A DNA stretch of 64,000 nucleotides from Hordeum vulgare subsp. vulgare. Its lineage: Eukaryota; Streptophyta; Magnoliopsida; Poales; Poaceae. Each line of letters opens with the position of its first letter. The stretch's first letter is position 1. Made by a program: the position numbers and the translations under genes. Below the pieces are notes generated by a model that had not been told where the DNA came from, searched no databases, and saw only the letters and a list, made by a program, of their open reading frames with translations. Shown piece by piece: positions 63,827 through 64,000 of this stretch. Location of the stretch: positions 206,921,689 to 206,985,688 of the forward strand of contig NC_058523.1 of the NCBI RefSeq assembly GCF_904849725.1, read 5' to 3'.

Positions 63827-64000
63827 ATGTCTAGACACAACGAAGCCGGGTGTTCTGGTCGCCAGGAAGAAGACAATTTTGAGGAAGCATCATTTTTTTG
63901 ATTACCTGGACCAATGGGACATGTGGCAATGAGACCAACCCCGACAGCGACACTGCCACCGGTCGCGATAGTGGCACCAGCACCAAGACCGCGATGATGT
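63827..64000 (+). pseudogene. Start of the second CACTA gene, incomplete
   Basis: An ATG at 63827 opens MSRHNEAGCSGRQEEDNFEE and reaches a TGA after ASFF. One base over, the sequence reads DYLDQWDMWQ, which looks like the intended continuation, so a T-run slippage (63891-63899) has shifted the frame. It then turns Pro/Thr/Ala-rich toward the window edge. In position it would be the second protein of the CACTA element (TnpA/ORF1-like). This cannot be confirmed here. Confidence 0.45.

Larger units (their letters stand above)
57485..64000 (+). mobile_element. CACTA (En/Spm) DNA transposon, right end outside the window
   Basis: Begins CACTAGTAGGGAAAACC, the CACTA terminal signature, preceded by aaa (57482-57484) as possible 3-bp target duplication. 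It continues with subterminal repeats built on agcgctactactaa / agcagtagcgct (57535-57850), a C/T-rich leader, a TNP2-type transposase gene (58480-62096), a second repeat block with a long hairpin (62128-62293), another C/T-rich stretch, a purine tract and the start of a second gene (63827). More than 6.5 kb is in the window. The family is Jorge-like by memory. Confidence 0.88.

Noticed and set aside
1..64000. tRNA or rRNA genes, or host protein genes
   Set aside because: I found no cloverleaf with A and B boxes, no rRNA signature, and no coding region outside transposable elements. A tRNA scan and a protein search would settle this.

Overview
The window is a block of nested, mostly decayed transposable elements from a large grass genome, almost certainly Triticeae (wheat, barley or rye group). 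The evidence is LTR ends and internal sequences that resemble known Triticeae families (BARE/Angela, Fatima, Sabrina types) together with a TNP2-type CACTA element. Family names come from memory and are tentative. Lineage, domain and boundary calls rest on the sequence. I see no host gene, tRNA, rRNA or CRISPR array.

Left half (1-27293). A minus-strand Athila-lineage Ty3/gypsy element (Sabrina-like) spans the region. Its partial 3' LTR is at 231-992, an accessory ORF at 2584-3090, pol at 3399-6955, gag pieces at 19015-19403 and 25022-25693, and its 5' LTR at about 25803-27293. Two elements split it. A 4 kb non-autonomous LTR element (6961-19009, TSD ccatt) itself carries a Fatima-like gag-protease-only element (9894-17930, TSD gcggg). 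A 5.6 kb LINE lies on the minus strand (19415-25010, 11-bp TSD).

Middle (27294-48457). A plus-strand Ty3/gypsy element (gag, protease, RT, then a 3' region and LTR) was the target of the Sabrina-like insertion. A segment running from the middle of the Sabrina-like LTR into the protease was later tandemly duplicated. The second LTR copy then received a BARE/Angela copia element (28603-37323, TSD acttg). A SIRE/Maximus-like copia sits inside the RT and is cut off just after its YVDD motif by a deletion that also removed the rest of the gypsy pol.

Right part (48458-64000). A rearranged plus-strand Sabrina-like copy has the order accessory ORF, 3' UTR, LTR, gag. It abuts a minus-strand Tekay-type chromovirus with a 3.1 kb LTR, a gag-protease frame and an extra 241-codon ORF ahead of gag. 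A LINE fragment follows, then a CACTA transposon (57485 to beyond the window) with TNP2, DUF4218 and DUF4216 coding remnants.

Most interesting signals: the accessory coiled-coil ORFs of the retrotransposons, two of them preceded by pyrimidine tracts that look like splice acceptors in the position where Athila relatives carry an env-like gene; and the region between the two CACTA genes, which appears to repeat the upstream regulatory layout of the first gene and contains two long inverted repeats built from the element's own subterminal repeats and transposase leader.
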